Origin: Candidatus Zhuqueibacterota bacterium
Lineage (GTDB): Bacteria > Zhuqueibacterota > Zhuqueibacteria > Residuimicrobiales > Oceaniaggregativiventaceae
Length of the DNA stretch: 49,654 nucleotides
NCBI GenBank assembly: GCA_014728085.1
Contig: WJMF01000050.1
Coordinates: 1-49,654 of the forward strand
Reading direction: 5' to 3'
Shown here: piece by piece, positions 33,897 to 41,772 of the stretch
How the letters are laid out: each line of letters opens with the position of its first letter
Numbering within the stretch: the stretch's first letter is position 1
Notes under the pieces: generated by a model
Database searches by the model: none
Told to the model about the DNA's origin: nothing
The model's input: the letters and a program-made list of their open reading frames with translations, nothing else
Made by a program: the position numbers and the translations under genes

Positions 33897-36299
33897 ATGA
33901 AACGAATATTGTCAAGTATAATTGTATTGGGATTTTCTCTTCAACTCTTTGCAGGCTCTATAGCACAGGATTATAAAGATCGCCTGCAACAGGTTCTTGC
34001 CTGGGCCGACACCTGTGACGAAAAAAATCACCTGGTTGCAGCCGCCCGTATCCACTATCAAAATGATCCCCGCTCCGGCATCGATATGTGGCAGGGACTG
34101 ATCAATCGCTACCAAAATGCTCCGGTCGGCATGTTTCAAATCTATTCTCTCATGATCGGCTATTGCGCCGTTAAAGACCAGTTGCCGGACTCGCTAAAAA
34201 CCGCGATACGCGATTATATGGCCACCGCAAATTTTTATCGCGGCGATACCGAAAATCACCTGACCATGTATTATACCGGACTCTATCTGGCAGCGCAGGA
34301 ATTTGCAGATCTGCCGGCCGATAAATGGTACACCGGCAAATCATCAGCAGAAAATAAAGCAGAAGCGGAAAACTGGCTGCGGTCCTGGATGGAACTGACC
34401 TTTACAAAAGGTCAGGGAGAATTCGATTCGCCCACTTATATGTCGGTTTTTATTTCGCCGATGATGGGACTTTATCAGTGCTGCAAAGATCCTGTACTAA
34501 AGCAAAAAGCGCAGGCCATGCTCTACTGGCTGATTACCGATTTTGCCGTCGAACATCTCGACGGTATGTATGTCGGTGCCCACAGCCGCGAATATCCCGA
34601 CCGGCTGATCCTGCAACGTCATCCCGAATCGCTGATGAGTTATTGGGCCTGGCTCTTTTTCGACAGCATTGAAAAACCGGTTTTTAATCATCAACTCCTC
34701 ACCGCAGCCCTGAGCGATTTTGTTATTCCCGATCTGCTCTATAAAATCGGAACCGATCGAAGCAAACCTTACGTTCATACCGAAACCAAACGGGTACGGC
34801 ATATACTCAGGCTGGACGACAAAAAAAATCCGCCGGTATACAAGTACACCTATATGACCAAAGACTTTGCCCTCGGTTCCATGATGGGGGGTGGAATTCT
34901 GCAACCGATTCAGCAGCACATATGGGATATAAGCTACGTCAGCAAAGGAATGTATGGAACGCTGTTTACAGTACATCCCTATATCGGTGCCGACGATATG
35001 GGCATGTTCTTCCCTGAAGAGATGAAATTCAGCCGCGATCAGGTGGTGCATCATCATACCTATTATGGCAAAGAAGGAAAATGGGCCAGCAGCTCACCCT
35101 ATGTGCAGACGTTTCAGCACAAGGACGCTATCATTGTCCTCTATAACATTCCGCCGGGAACAACATTTCCTCATATCGACGGCTTTTTCCCAAAGGATCT
35201 CGCCGTGCGGGAAGAAGACCCCTCCGGATGGATCTTTTGTCGCGACGGCAATACATTTATCGGCTTTTTTCCTCTGCAACCCTATAAGTGGATTGAAGAA
35301 GAGCACGGTTTTAGATTGCGCTCCCATGAGCTCAAAAACGGTTGCATCTTGCAGGCAGGACAGGCACAACAATTTGCCTCTTGGGATGATTTTAAATCGC
35401 AAGTGCGTTCACAAAATCTGGCCCGGGACACCTTTGAACAGAGCCTCACCGTCAGCTATACCACCCTGAACAATGATGTCATGACCTTTGCCTACGATGG
35501 CCCGCGGCGTCTAAACGGAAAACCCGTCGATTTTGAAGATTACAAACTTTTCAGCGGTCCGTTTACAGAATCAGAAATTGACAGCAAAGTGCTTCACATA
35601 CGGCATGAGGATAAAGGATTGGTACTCGATTTGCGCAACGATCAAAAGCCCCTTTTCCTGCCGGAAATCGAAATTACACGAACCGAAAACCCGATTCAAC
35701 TAAGCGGCAAGCTGGACGATCCGGCATGGAAACAGGCAATGCCCTTGCAACTACACAATGCTGTATCCGGAAAGCCCGGACGCCAAAAAACCACCGCCTA
35801 TTTACTGTATGACAACCGGTATCTCTATGCCGGTTTTATCTGTGAAGATGATCATATTTCCAGCACCATCACAGATCGGGATGGACCGATGTATAACGAA
35901 GAATGCGTTGAGCTCTTTTTGGATTTGGATAATGATCCGCATTTTTATTATGAATTTGAAATCAATCCCCTTAACGCCGTTTTTGATGCCTTTATCCTGA
36001 ATCCCAAAACGATTGTCGATAATGGTACACCGATCAGGACGCTGACCTCTTTTGATGTGAATCTAAAACACGCAGCCGTTGTCGACAAGAAAAATAACAG
36101 GTGGAGTGCGGAATTGGCCATTCCGCTGCAAGAATTACCCGATTATAAACCGATCAGAGCCGGCGAAACCAGCTGGAGAATGAATATTTACAGAATCGAC
36201 TCGCAAAAACAAAATCATCCGGACCTCTATGCCTGGACAAAAGTCGACAAACCCGATTTTCACCTGCCCTGGTATTTCGGATATGTCCGGTTTGAATAA
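33897..36299 (+). CDS. Large secreted protein: helical toroid-like and beta-sandwich domains plus C-terminal CBM9-like domain
   Basis: The ATG at 33897 starts a signal peptide (MKRILSSIIVLGFSLQLFAGS); the open frame upstream is only overlap with the Asp-box gene. The 800-residue product has a helical region (about 25-320) like the alpha/alpha toroids of polysaccharide lyases and related hydrolases, with His/Asn-rich segments GDTENHLTMYYTG and VGAHSREYPDR. A beta-rich middle (about 330-580, VVHHHTYYGKEGKW) follows, then a clear CBM9-like carbohydrate-binding domain (about 595-800; LSGKLDDPAWKQA, YLYAGFICEDDH, NEECVELFLDLDND, YYEFEINP). A periplasmic or extracellular glycan-degrading role is inferred; I cannot name the lyase or hydrolase family. 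Confidence 0.75.
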   Translation: MKRILSSIIVLGFSLQLFAGSIAQDYKDRLQQVLAWADTCDEKNHLVAAARIHYQNDPRSGIDMWQGLINRYQNAPVGMFQIYSLMIGYCAVKDQLPDSLKTAIRDYMATANFYRGDTENHLTMYYTGLYLAAQEFADLPADKWYTGKSSAENKAEAENWLRSWMELTFTKGQGEFDSPTYMSVFISPMMGLYQCCKDPVLKQKAQAMLYWLITDFAVEHLDGMYVGAHSREYPDRLILQRHPESLMSYWAWLFFDSIEKPVFNHQLLTAALSDFVIPDLLYKIGTDRSKPYVHTETKRVRHILRLDDKKNPPVYKYTYMTKDFALGSMMGGGILQPIQQHIWDISYVSKGMYGTLFTVHPYIGADDMGMFFPEEMKFSRDQVVHHHTYYGKEGKWASSSPYVQTFQHKDAIIVLYNIPPGTTFPHIDGFFPKDLAVREEDPSGWIFCRDGNTFIGFFPLQPYKWIEEEHGFRLRSHELKNGCILQAGQAQQFASWDDFKSQVRSQNLARDTFEQSLTVSYTTLNNDVMTFAYDGPRRLNGKPVDFEDYKLFSGPFTESEIDSKVLHIRHEDKGLVLDLRNDQKPLFLPEIEITRTENPIQLSGKLDDPAWKQAMPLQLHNAVSGKPGRQKTTAYLLYDNRYLYAGFICEDDHISSTITDRDGPMYNEECVELFLDLDNDPHFYYEFEINPLNAVFDAFILNPKTIVDNGTPIRTLTSFDVNLKHAAVVDKKNNRWSAELAIPLQELPDYKPIRAGETSWRMNIYRIDSQKQNHPDLYAWTKVDKPDFHLPWYFGYVRFE

Positions 36300-36303
36300 C
36301 AGG

Positions 36304-38709
36304 TCAGAATTTGTATCCCATGGTAAAATATATCTGGTCCTGCAAAGCCATGGTTTTGGAAAGATCGCGTTTGCCGAGGCTGTAGATGAGCTCAACGGGT
36401 CCAATCGGTGATAGCACTTTAATCCCGACCCCCGCTGCCGCATAAAATTTTTCATACGGGAACAGGGTCCGGGGAATATCAATATTCAGGGCGGCATTGG
36501 CAATGAATTTGACAAAAATATCACGCTTGTATTGATATCGATAATCGATACGCGCTATATAAACATCCCGAACGATCAATTCATCATACTCCAGGCCGAT
36601 AAGCGTATGCGGCCGGCTGACCGGAACTTGTTTATAAGGGGGCAATTCGCGATAACTCTTTATCAAAAGACCATGTAATCTCAAAGTGTGTTTCCCGGAA
36701 AAGGTGCGAAACATATCCAGGCCGGCCTGAATTTGGGAATAGGAAACATCAGAACCGAGAGACCTTAAGCTCATCTCATACCCCAGGCGCAAATGAGTTC
36801 CATGCCGCGGTAACAAAACATCATCCAGGCGGTCAATATCCAGTTTGCAATTGATTTGGGTCAGTTCGTCCTTCCAAACCGGGTATTCCAGCAACTCGGG
36901 GGGAGGTGCAATGGCAGGCTCGATGTTCATAGCTTCATAGCCAAACTGTAATTCCAGATTTGCATATTTCTCAAGCAGAAACCCCATACCTGCGGCAAAA
37001 GCGGTCGAATTGTCGTCATAGGAGGAAACCCGGTCGCCTTTAACATCGTAGATATGGGTCGGAATATCTTTATAGACGGCGGTGAGAAACGGATAAACCG
37101 GCGTGTTCATGGTCCTGGAGGGATAAGAAACCTTGAAATTCATTCTTTTCAGACCGGCGAATTGAATCTCATACTCCCAGCGTAATCCGGGTAACATAAA
37201 ATTATTGGCCAGCAATCCGGCGGCAGCCACGAGCTGATAGCGGTCGTTGTATCGTATTCCCAATCGCAACTTTCTGTGAGGCGCTTCTCTGACAAAAATC
37301 GTCAAATCAACCCGGTTGACACCTGCCGGTTCAATGGTGTAGGTGATATTTTCAAAATATCCCAGGGCATACGCATCCATAATGCGTTGATTCAGCATTT
37401 TTGTATCAAGGCTGTCTCCCGGCTGAATCCCCAGCAGATGATAAATAAAGGAAAATGGAAGCGTCTTTTGCTCTCTTATGTGAATGCTCTTGATGACGGG
37501 GTTCTGCCTCTCTACAATCTTGATATAGATGTCGAGTGAATCCTTGCCCTTGTCAACGAGATTATAATCGAGTTTTTTGAAATAATATGTCTCTCTTAAT
37601 CCTTCGATCTGGTTTCTAAAACGAACCGGATTAAAAGGTTCGTGCTCCTCAATACTCAACCTCGCTTTGATCTCCTCTGCGCTTAAAGAATGATTGCCGA
37701 CAATACGAATATTGCTGATGCCGTGCAGAGCAAGCTGTACAGTATTGCTGTCCTGTTGTATTTTTTTCAGATTAAACGCCCGAATGAGCTGTAAAAATTC
37801 ATCAAGATGAGCATTGGCCTCACGTTCGCCGGCAAGAAGAATTTGATCGACTTTATCTTCGGCAAAATCAGCCGCCGTAAATAATGCCAGGTCCGGATGT
37901 AAAAAGATATCCGCTTGCCTCACATTTCGAGTCCATTTTTCACGGTCATAGATGGAAATGGTTTGCTCGAGAATTTCTATCGCAGAATCCAGTTCCTGGC
38001 GGCTCTTCAAAGGGCTGCTGAGATCAACCGCAATGACGATATCAGCACCCATCTTCTTGACAATATCAACCGGTAAGTTATTGAGCAATCCCCCGTCCAC
38101 CAAAAGAGAATCACCCCAATCTACAGGTGAAAAGATAGTTGGAATGGCCATGGTGGCCCGCAGAGCTTTGGCAAGAGAACCGGACTGTAAAATCACTTCA
38201 TTCCCGGTTACCAGATCGACGGCAACCGGGCGAAAAGGTGTAGGCAACTGGTCGAAATCCTCTACGTTCTCATAGGGAAAGGTCAGACTGGAAAGCAGGA
38301 GAGATATTTTTTGACCATTAATCAAGCCGCGCGGTGGTACGGGTTTATATTTTTTAAGACCAAAGGTCAGCTGATATCTGCCGCTCTCCTTGCGGACAAT
38401 ATAGGGCATGAGCTCGCGTTCGGGTCTGTCTGAAAATATCTCTTCCCAATCCGTTTGATGAGCGAGTTGTTCGAGATCATTACCCGTATACCCGATCGAA
38501 TATAACCCTCCGGCGATACCCCCAATACTGGTTCCGACAATATAATCGATCGGAATATTCAAAGAGTCGATCAATTTAAGCGTACCAATATGCGCAAAGC
38601 CTTTAGCTCCGCCGCCTCCCAGCACCAAACCGATTTTTGGCCGCTCGATTGCAAAATTTACGCTTATTTGGAACCAACCCAACAGAACTATGAGGATCCA
38701 TCGTTTCAT
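36304..38709 (-). CDS. Patatin-like phospholipase with POTRA and outer-membrane beta-barrel domains
   Basis: The 801-residue protein has a signal peptide, then a patatin domain: oxyanion motif GGGGAKG, nucleophile GTSIGG and catalytic Asp in DGGLLNN (about 25-310). Next is a POTRA-like segment (IRIVGNHSLSAEEIKARL..., about 330-405), then a BamA/surface-antigen type 16-strand-like barrel ending with the C-terminal aromatic YKF. This is the type Vd (PlpD-like) layout, in which the barrel carries the lipase to the outer membrane. Such long forms without passenger release are common in FCB bacteria. It follows the sodium:solute symporter gene by 17 nt. Confidence 0.92.
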   Translation of the reverse strand: MKRWILIVLLGWFQISVNFAIERPKIGLVLGGGGAKGFAHIGTLKLIDSLNIPIDYIVGTSIGGIAGGLYSIGYTGNDLEQLAHQTDWEEIFSDRPERELMPYIVRKESGRYQLTFGLKKYKPVPPRGLINGQKISLLLSSLTFPYENVEDFDQLPTPFRPVAVDLVTGNEVILQSGSLAKALRATMAIPTIFSPVDWGDSLLVDGGLLNNLPVDIVKKMGADIVIAVDLSSPLKSRQELDSAIEILEQTISIYDREKWTRNVRQADIFLHPDLALFTAADFAEDKVDQILLAGEREANAHLDEFLQLIRAFNLKKIQQDSNTVQLALHGISNIRIVGNHSLSAEEIKARLSIEEHEPFNPVRFRNQIEGLRETYYFKKLDYNLVDKGKDSLDIYIKIVERQNPVIKSIHIREQKTLPFSFIYHLLGIQPGDSLDTKMLNQRIMDAYALGYFENITYTIEPAGVNRVDLTIFVREAPHRKLRLGIRYNDRYQLVAAAGLLANNFMLPGLRWEYEIQFAGLKRMNFKVSYPSRTMNTPVYPFLTAVYKDIPTHIYDVKGDRVSSYDDNSTAFAAGMGFLLEKYANLELQFGYEAMNIEPAIAPPPELLEYPVWKDELTQINCKLDIDRLDDVLLPRHGTHLRLGYEMSLRSLGSDVSYSQIQAGLDMFRTFSGKHTLRLHGLLIKSYRELPPYKQVPVSRPHTLIGLEYDELIVRDVYIARIDYRYQYKRDIFVKFIANAALNIDIPRTLFPYEKFYAAAGVGIKVLSPIGPVELIYSLGKRDLSKTMALQDQIYFTMGYKF

Positions 38710-38726
38710 TTTCTTTCCCGTTCAAC

Positions 38727-40349
38727 TTAACCAAAAGCGATAAAAAGGGCTATCGAACCCGAAATGATAACAATCCACCAGAACATCAGGTTTCGCAATC
38801 CCCGGTTTTTCCCCTGTTCCGGCTTTGGCAGCCTGGCCCATTCAGGATTCCAGATAATATCCGCATCAAAGCGATCGCGGCTATGACGCGGCAAAAACAG
38901 TGACAGGCATACCAGCACAAAAAGACACAGAACCCAGGTTATGGCAGCCCGGTTGAGCAAAGGTTGCAGCCGGCTGATACCGTTTTCCCCGGCGGAAACA
39001 GCCAAAATCTTTAAACCGATACCGACAACAATGCCAAAAATCAGGGTAAATGTTGCCGCTTTCCCGTGCGCTCCCGGCCATAAAAAAGCTGCCAGAAAAA
39101 TAACCGCAATGGGCGGGGCAAAAAAAGCGGCCATATCCTGTATGTAGATAAAAATACCGCCCTTCCAGAAAAGCAAAACCGGGGCCATAAGCGTGCCGAT
39201 AACAATAATAAAAAGTGTGGACCACCGGCCGACTCTGACCAATTCCGTTTCACCCGCTTTTTGATGGATCAGCCGCTTGTGAACATCTATCGCCCAAATC
39301 GTCGAGGCCGAATTGAGCACGCTGGATACCGTGCTCATAATTGCTGCAATAAGCGCCGCCAGCAGAATCCCCCTGCCAAAAGGAGGCAACAATTCGTTGA
39401 TCATTTTTATGTAAACAGCATCCTCGGCCAACCCCGGACCGAACATGACAAATGCAATCAGACCCGGAAAAACGATAATGGCAGGAAGAAAAAATTTCAA
39501 GCCGGCACATCCAATGACACCCATTTTGGCATCCCACTCGCTTTTGGCGCCGAGACAACGCTGAATATAAAACTGATTGGTGCCGACATACCAGAGCGAA
39601 AGCGTAAGCCAAAAGGTTGCCACCCCGGTCCAGGGAGAAACAGGGTGCGATATCTCCTGAATCAGGGAAAACCGCCCCGGATCGGCAGCCAGATTCTGCT
39701 GTATCACCTGGCTCAGCCCCCCTGCTTTGTCCAATCCGAAAATGACCACAACCAATCCCCCCACGACCAGAACCGTTACCTGTAAAACATCCGTCCAGAC
39801 GACCGATGACAAGCCACCGTATATACAATAAGCAGCCGTGATGATTGATATGATCAGCACACAACCCATATAAATCCAGTTAAAGGAAACAAGAGGTTGT
39901 GAAGGGGTCATATCATAAAGAATACGACCGCCCGCATACAGCGCCGGCGTCAGTACGGCAAAAACCATGTGTAACAGAGATAACCCGGCAAAAACGGCCC
40001 GGGTTGACGGGGTATAACGCCGTTCCAGAAATTCCGGAATGGTGTAAAGCTTTTTCCTGAAAAAATAGGGCAAAAAAATCCACAGCAAGATAGAATATGG
40101 AATAAAATTTCCCCACTCAAAGGTGGCAGGGGCAAGCCCGAAGACATATGCCGTCCCGACCATGCCGATAAAATGCTCCGTACCGATATTTGAACCGGTC
40201 ATAGAGAGCGAAACCGCATACCACGGCAATTTGCGGCCGGCGAGAAAATAATCGTCAACGAGATTTTTTTCGCGCCGGGATACCAAAATTCCGATACTCA
40301 GAGTCAGAATGAAATACAGCGCGACGATAATGATCATTGTCAAATCCAC
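38727..40349 (-). CDS. Sodium:solute symporter (SSS family)
   Basis: GTG at 40349 is chosen because GGAGAAG lies 6 nt upstream; this gives 540 residues beginning MDLTMIIIVALYFIL. There are about 13-14 membrane segments with the SSS marks DDYFLAGRKLPWYAVSLSMTGSNIGTEHFIGMVG, FLERRYTPSTR and ALIAAIMSTVSSVLNSASTIWAIDV (the usual sodium-site helix). The pattern is nearest to the SGLT-like sugar branch, so sugar or inositol uptake is likely but unproven. It probably shares a transcript with the patatin gene downstream. Confidence 0.93.
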   Translation of the reverse strand: MDLTMIIIVALYFILTLSIGILVSRREKNLVDDYFLAGRKLPWYAVSLSMTGSNIGTEHFIGMVGTAYVFGLAPATFEWGNFIPYSILLWIFLPYFFRKKLYTIPEFLERRYTPSTRAVFAGLSLLHMVFAVLTPALYAGGRILYDMTPSQPLVSFNWIYMGCVLIISIITAAYCIYGGLSSVVWTDVLQVTVLVVGGLVVVIFGLDKAGGLSQVIQQNLAADPGRFSLIQEISHPVSPWTGVATFWLTLSLWYVGTNQFYIQRCLGAKSEWDAKMGVIGCAGLKFFLPAIIVFPGLIAFVMFGPGLAEDAVYIKMINELLPPFGRGILLAALIAAIMSTVSSVLNSASTIWAIDVHKRLIHQKAGETELVRVGRWSTLFIIVIGTLMAPVLLFWKGGIFIYIQDMAAFFAPPIAVIFLAAFLWPGAHGKAATFTLIFGIVVGIGLKILAVSAGENGISRLQPLLNRAAITWVLCLFVLVCLSLFLPRHSRDRFDADIIWNPEWARLPKPEQGKNRGLRNLMFWWIVIISGSIALFIAFG

Positions 40350-40449
40350 GGCTCTTCTCCAAATCGCAGATGATGATATAGACAATAATACATTTTTTTT
40401 ATGAAAAATTCTACCCCAATTTCATGTTGAACAGATCCGTTTTTTAAGA

Positions 40450-40478
40450 TTGATTTGCTTATTCTATTTTTATATTTT
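40450..40478 (+). promoter_or_regulatory. Sigma-70-like promoter for the thioesterase gene
   Basis: TTGATT at 40450-40455, 17-nt spacer, TATTTT at 40473-40478. Initiation near 40485 leaves a leader of about 35 nt before ATG 40520. Confidence 0.55.
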
Positions 40479-40519
40479 AACAAATCAGAAAATTGACGAC
40501 ACAAAAAACGGGGATCACT

Positions 40520-40978
40520 ATGGACAAACAACCAACTTCAAGATACTGTTTCCTGTGCGGAGAAGAAAACCCGGTGGGTTTAAAAATGCAGTGGGAAAAC
40601 GACAGGAAAATGAACAGGGTCATCGGTAAGGTAACCGTGCCTGAACATTTTAATGGCTATCCCGGCGTTGTACACGGCGGTATTGTGGCGACGATTCTGG
40701 ATGAAACAGCCGGCAGAGCGGTTTTGCTGAACGATCCGATGAATTTAATGGTGACAATAAAACTGGATATTGCCTACAAGCAACCGACACCAACCGAAAC
40801 CGAGCTCACCGTTATCGGCAAAGCAAGGCGCGAAACCAGCCGAAGAGCTATGGTGGAAGGCGAAATTGTTTTACCCGACGGCACGGTAACTGCAACGTGT
40901 AACGCCATTGTCGTAAAACCGCCGGATGAATTTAAAGCATCATGGGAAGAAGAAAAGAAATACTGGAAGGTGCGGTGA
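40520..40978 (+). CDS. PaaI-type hotdog thioesterase
   Basis: The ATG at 40520 has GGGGA 6 nt upstream and gives 152 residues; a TTG at 40493 is less likely. The N-terminal CFLCGEENPVGLKM and the hotdog signature YPGVVHGGIVATILDETAGRA (near 50-70) are those of acyl-CoA thioesterases of the PaaI group. The likely reaction is hydrolysis of a short or aromatic acyl-CoA in the cytosol. It stands alone between the symporter operon and the accessory tract. Confidence 0.9.
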   Translation: MDKQPTSRYCFLCGEENPVGLKMQWENDRKMNRVIGKVTVPEHFNGYPGVVHGGIVATILDETAGRAVLLNDPMNLMVTIKLDIAYKQPTPTETELTVIGKARRETSRRAMVEGEIVLPDGTVTATCNAIVVKPPDEFKASWEEEKKYWKVR

Positions 40979-41562
40979 GTATATCAACAGATCGTTAACC
41001 ATTTTATGCCGGATGTATAACAAACTCCCGGAAGCGTAACCATTTTCACCGGCGCCGGCAATTGTGCCGGTTTTGCAGCGGTTGAAATCGCATCAGAAAT
41101 ACCGCATTCAAGCACAGTTCAAGAAACCAACAATGAAACGGCGCGAAAATGAAAAGATTTTAATTCGCTGGAAACGATTTTTAACAAATTGTTACAACCA
41201 CGAAGGACAAAAAGCTCACGAAGGATTCACAGAACGAACCTTGTAATCCCTTCTTTTAAAAGTTCAACATTTAAGTTTGTCAGTAAACCAGGTCCTGGAT
41301 TTCGATAAACTTTGATTGCACATCCAATGACTCTATTCATCAAATTTCATGAAATTCTTCGTGCCCTTCGCGTCCTTCGTGGTAATATATTCATTATTAT
41401 GAATTTACAAACCGGCAATGCTATTTGACCTTATTTCAAGCTTTTCAACCCTGGCAGCCAAACGGTTACTCCCCTGATTTTACCTTATAACCTTGTTTTT
41501 AACCAAAAGCCGGGATAGAATGACACTTTTTAAAAACCTTCCTCCCGGCGGTTTTGGTTTGG
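40979..41562. other. 584-bp intergenic region without a gene
   Basis: No convincing open frame is present. The region contains the inverted-repeat element at 41197-41383 and, near 41545-41557, a CCCGGCGG segment that resembles the terminator arm behind the M56-M23 gene. Confidence 0.6.
41197..41383. repeat. 187-bp element with 29-bp inverted terminal arms (ACCACGAAGGAC type)
   Basis: Left arm 41197-41225 begins ACCACGAAGGAC and ends CACGAAGGA. The right arm 41355-41383 read on the other strand begins with the same 12 bases and ends CACGAAGAA; the middle 8 bases differ. The A-C-G-A-A-G-G phrase also repeats inside each arm. Similar phrases recur in many environmental bacterial genomes as I recall, so a short interspersed or MITE-like element is likely. 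Confidence 0.5.
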
Positions 41563-41673
41563 TCACGGTTGGAGATCATCAAAGCGGATCAATGTTTCCG
41601 GATCGATCGCCTTTCCCGCAAGCCGCAGCTCGAAATGCAGATGCGGTCCGGTAGAAAGACCGGAACTGCCGAC
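41562..41673. repeat. 112-bp near-identical direct repeat, left copy
   Basis: Matches 47831-47942 with only two differences by eye, in the same orientation. It is the 3' end of an M23 peptidase reading frame plus its stop codon. The two copies flank 6.2 kb that includes the CotH gene, two pseudogenes, a candidate small RNA and the amidohydrolase gene. Confidence 0.9.
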
Positions 41674-41772
41674 TTGACCAACGATATCGCCTGTGAATGT
41701 AACAATAACAATATCCAGTGCGGTAAAAATCTTGTGAAAACCGACGCCGGCAATCGCGTCATCGCAGTAATG
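41563..41772 (-). pseudogene. Truncated M23 (LytM-type) peptidase relic
   Basis: On the minus strand the frame reads ...GFHKIFTALDIVIVTFTG, DIVGQVGSSGLSTGPHLHFE, LRLAGKAIDPETL... to a TGA at 41565-41563. The HLHFE metal motif is intact. An in-frame stop at 41775-41773 and the end of the CotH gene (overlap 14 nt) cut off everything upstream, including the HxxxD half of the zinc site, so it cannot be an active enzyme. Between LD and the SSGLS motif it is about six residues shorter than the intact M23 domain at 47.9 kb. The last 112 bp are almost identical to that gene, while the part before differs completely, a sign of recombination or gene conversion. Confidence 0.8.

Noticed and set aside
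39250-39864. Long open frames on both strands within the sodium:solute symporter gene
   Set aside because: They are out-of-frame shadows; the symporter frame has continuous membrane segments and family motifs.
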